DNA of 7,869 bases from Chromatiaceae bacterium (GTDB lineage: Bacteria > Pseudomonadota > Gammaproteobacteria > Chromatiales > Chromatiaceae). The notes beneath the pieces were generated by a model. It was given only the letters and a program-made list of their open reading frames with translations. It was not told the DNA's origin and made no database searches. Positions within the stretch are counted from its first letter, which is position 1; the number at the start of each line of letters is the position of its first letter. The DNA lies in the NCBI GenBank assembly GCA_016938795.1, contig JAFGTZ010000342.1, positions 1 through 7,869 on the forward strand. Direction: 5' to 3'. This document shows positions 7,701 through 7,869 of this stretch, piece by piece. The position numbers and the translations under genes are program-made.

Positions 7701-7869
7701 CTAGGCGCGCACCACCTGGATGCAACGGCCCTGTGGGCTGGTCATCTCATGGCCTGTGGTGCGCTCCTCGATGGCCGGCTGCCCCGTGCGCCGATCGAAG
7801 ATCACCAGCCAGCCGCAGTCCAGCCCCAGGCCGGCCAGATAGTCGTCGAGCTGCACCAGTCCCTCGGCG
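7701..7869 (-). CDS. C-terminal end of a probable AAA-ATPase/PD-(D/E)XK-type protein, 5' part outside window
   Basis: Only the last 55 residues and the TAG stop (7703-7701) are visible. The sequence contains GLVQLDDYLAGLGLDCGWLV, then IFDRRTG and PAIEERT, and ends QGRCIQVVRA. I recall this pattern (a helix EGL.QLD.YL, then GLD.GWLVIFDRR and a terminal beta strand) as the tail of bacterial 'ATP-binding protein' families with an N-terminal AAA ATPase and a C-terminal PD-(D/E)XK nuclease-like domain (COG1672/AAA-ATPase-like), often multi-copy in purple sulfur bacteria. The catalytic and Walker motifs lie outside the window, so activity cannot be judged. The open frame reaches the right edge without interruption and converges with the large membrane protein gene. 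Confidence 0.72.
   Translation of the reverse strand, partial: AEGLVQLDDYLAGLGLDCGWLVIFDRRTGQPAIEERTTGHEMTSPQGRCIQVVRA

Overview
The window is GC-rich, gene-dense bacterial chromosome. The protein sequences point to a gammaproteobacterium, most likely a purple sulfur bacterium or relative (Chromatiales). This is inferred from protein style only: a HAMP/MCP receptor with a large periplasmic sensor, a bacterial SLC1-type symporter, and the tail of an AAA-ATPase/PD-(D/E)XK-type protein of a kind I remember as common in that group. No rRNA, tRNA, CRISPR array, insertion sequence or phage gene is visible.

Layout. (1) 1-1945, minus strand: a methyl-accepting chemotaxis protein, nearly complete, with its last few codons beyond the left edge. 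(2) 1946-2072: a spacer holding a terminator-like inverted repeat. (3) 2073-2408, minus strand: an unrecognised 111-aa soluble protein. (4) 2409-2684: a divergent promoter region between that gene and the next. It has a candidate sigma-70 promoter in each direction and, in the transporter leader, a perfect 7-bp inverted repeat overlapping a pair of 8-bp direct repeats. (5) 2685-3974, plus strand: a dicarboxylate/amino acid:cation symporter with all the signature motifs of the family. (6) 3975-4112: a short spacer. (7) 4113-7646, plus strand, GTG start: an uncharacterised 1177-residue membrane protein, the most interesting object in the window. (8) 7701-7869, minus strand: the C-terminal 55 residues of a protein resembling the tail of AAA-ATPase/PD-(D/E)XK proteins, converging on the large gene.

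How the genes fit together. The receptor senses something in the periplasm and feeds the chemotaxis kinase. The symporter probably imports glutamate, aspartate or C4-dicarboxylates. The two being neighbours could suggest taxis towards and uptake of related nutrients, but they are on opposite strands with another gene between them, so this is only a suggestion. The large membrane protein may be read through from the symporter (same strand, 138 bp downstream, no clear terminator), but nothing shows a functional link.

The window does not contain a recognisable multi-gene defence or mobile system. The main candidate for undescribed biology is the 1177-residue protein, with its conserved-looking motifs around the last membrane segment and its C-terminal cysteine cluster.
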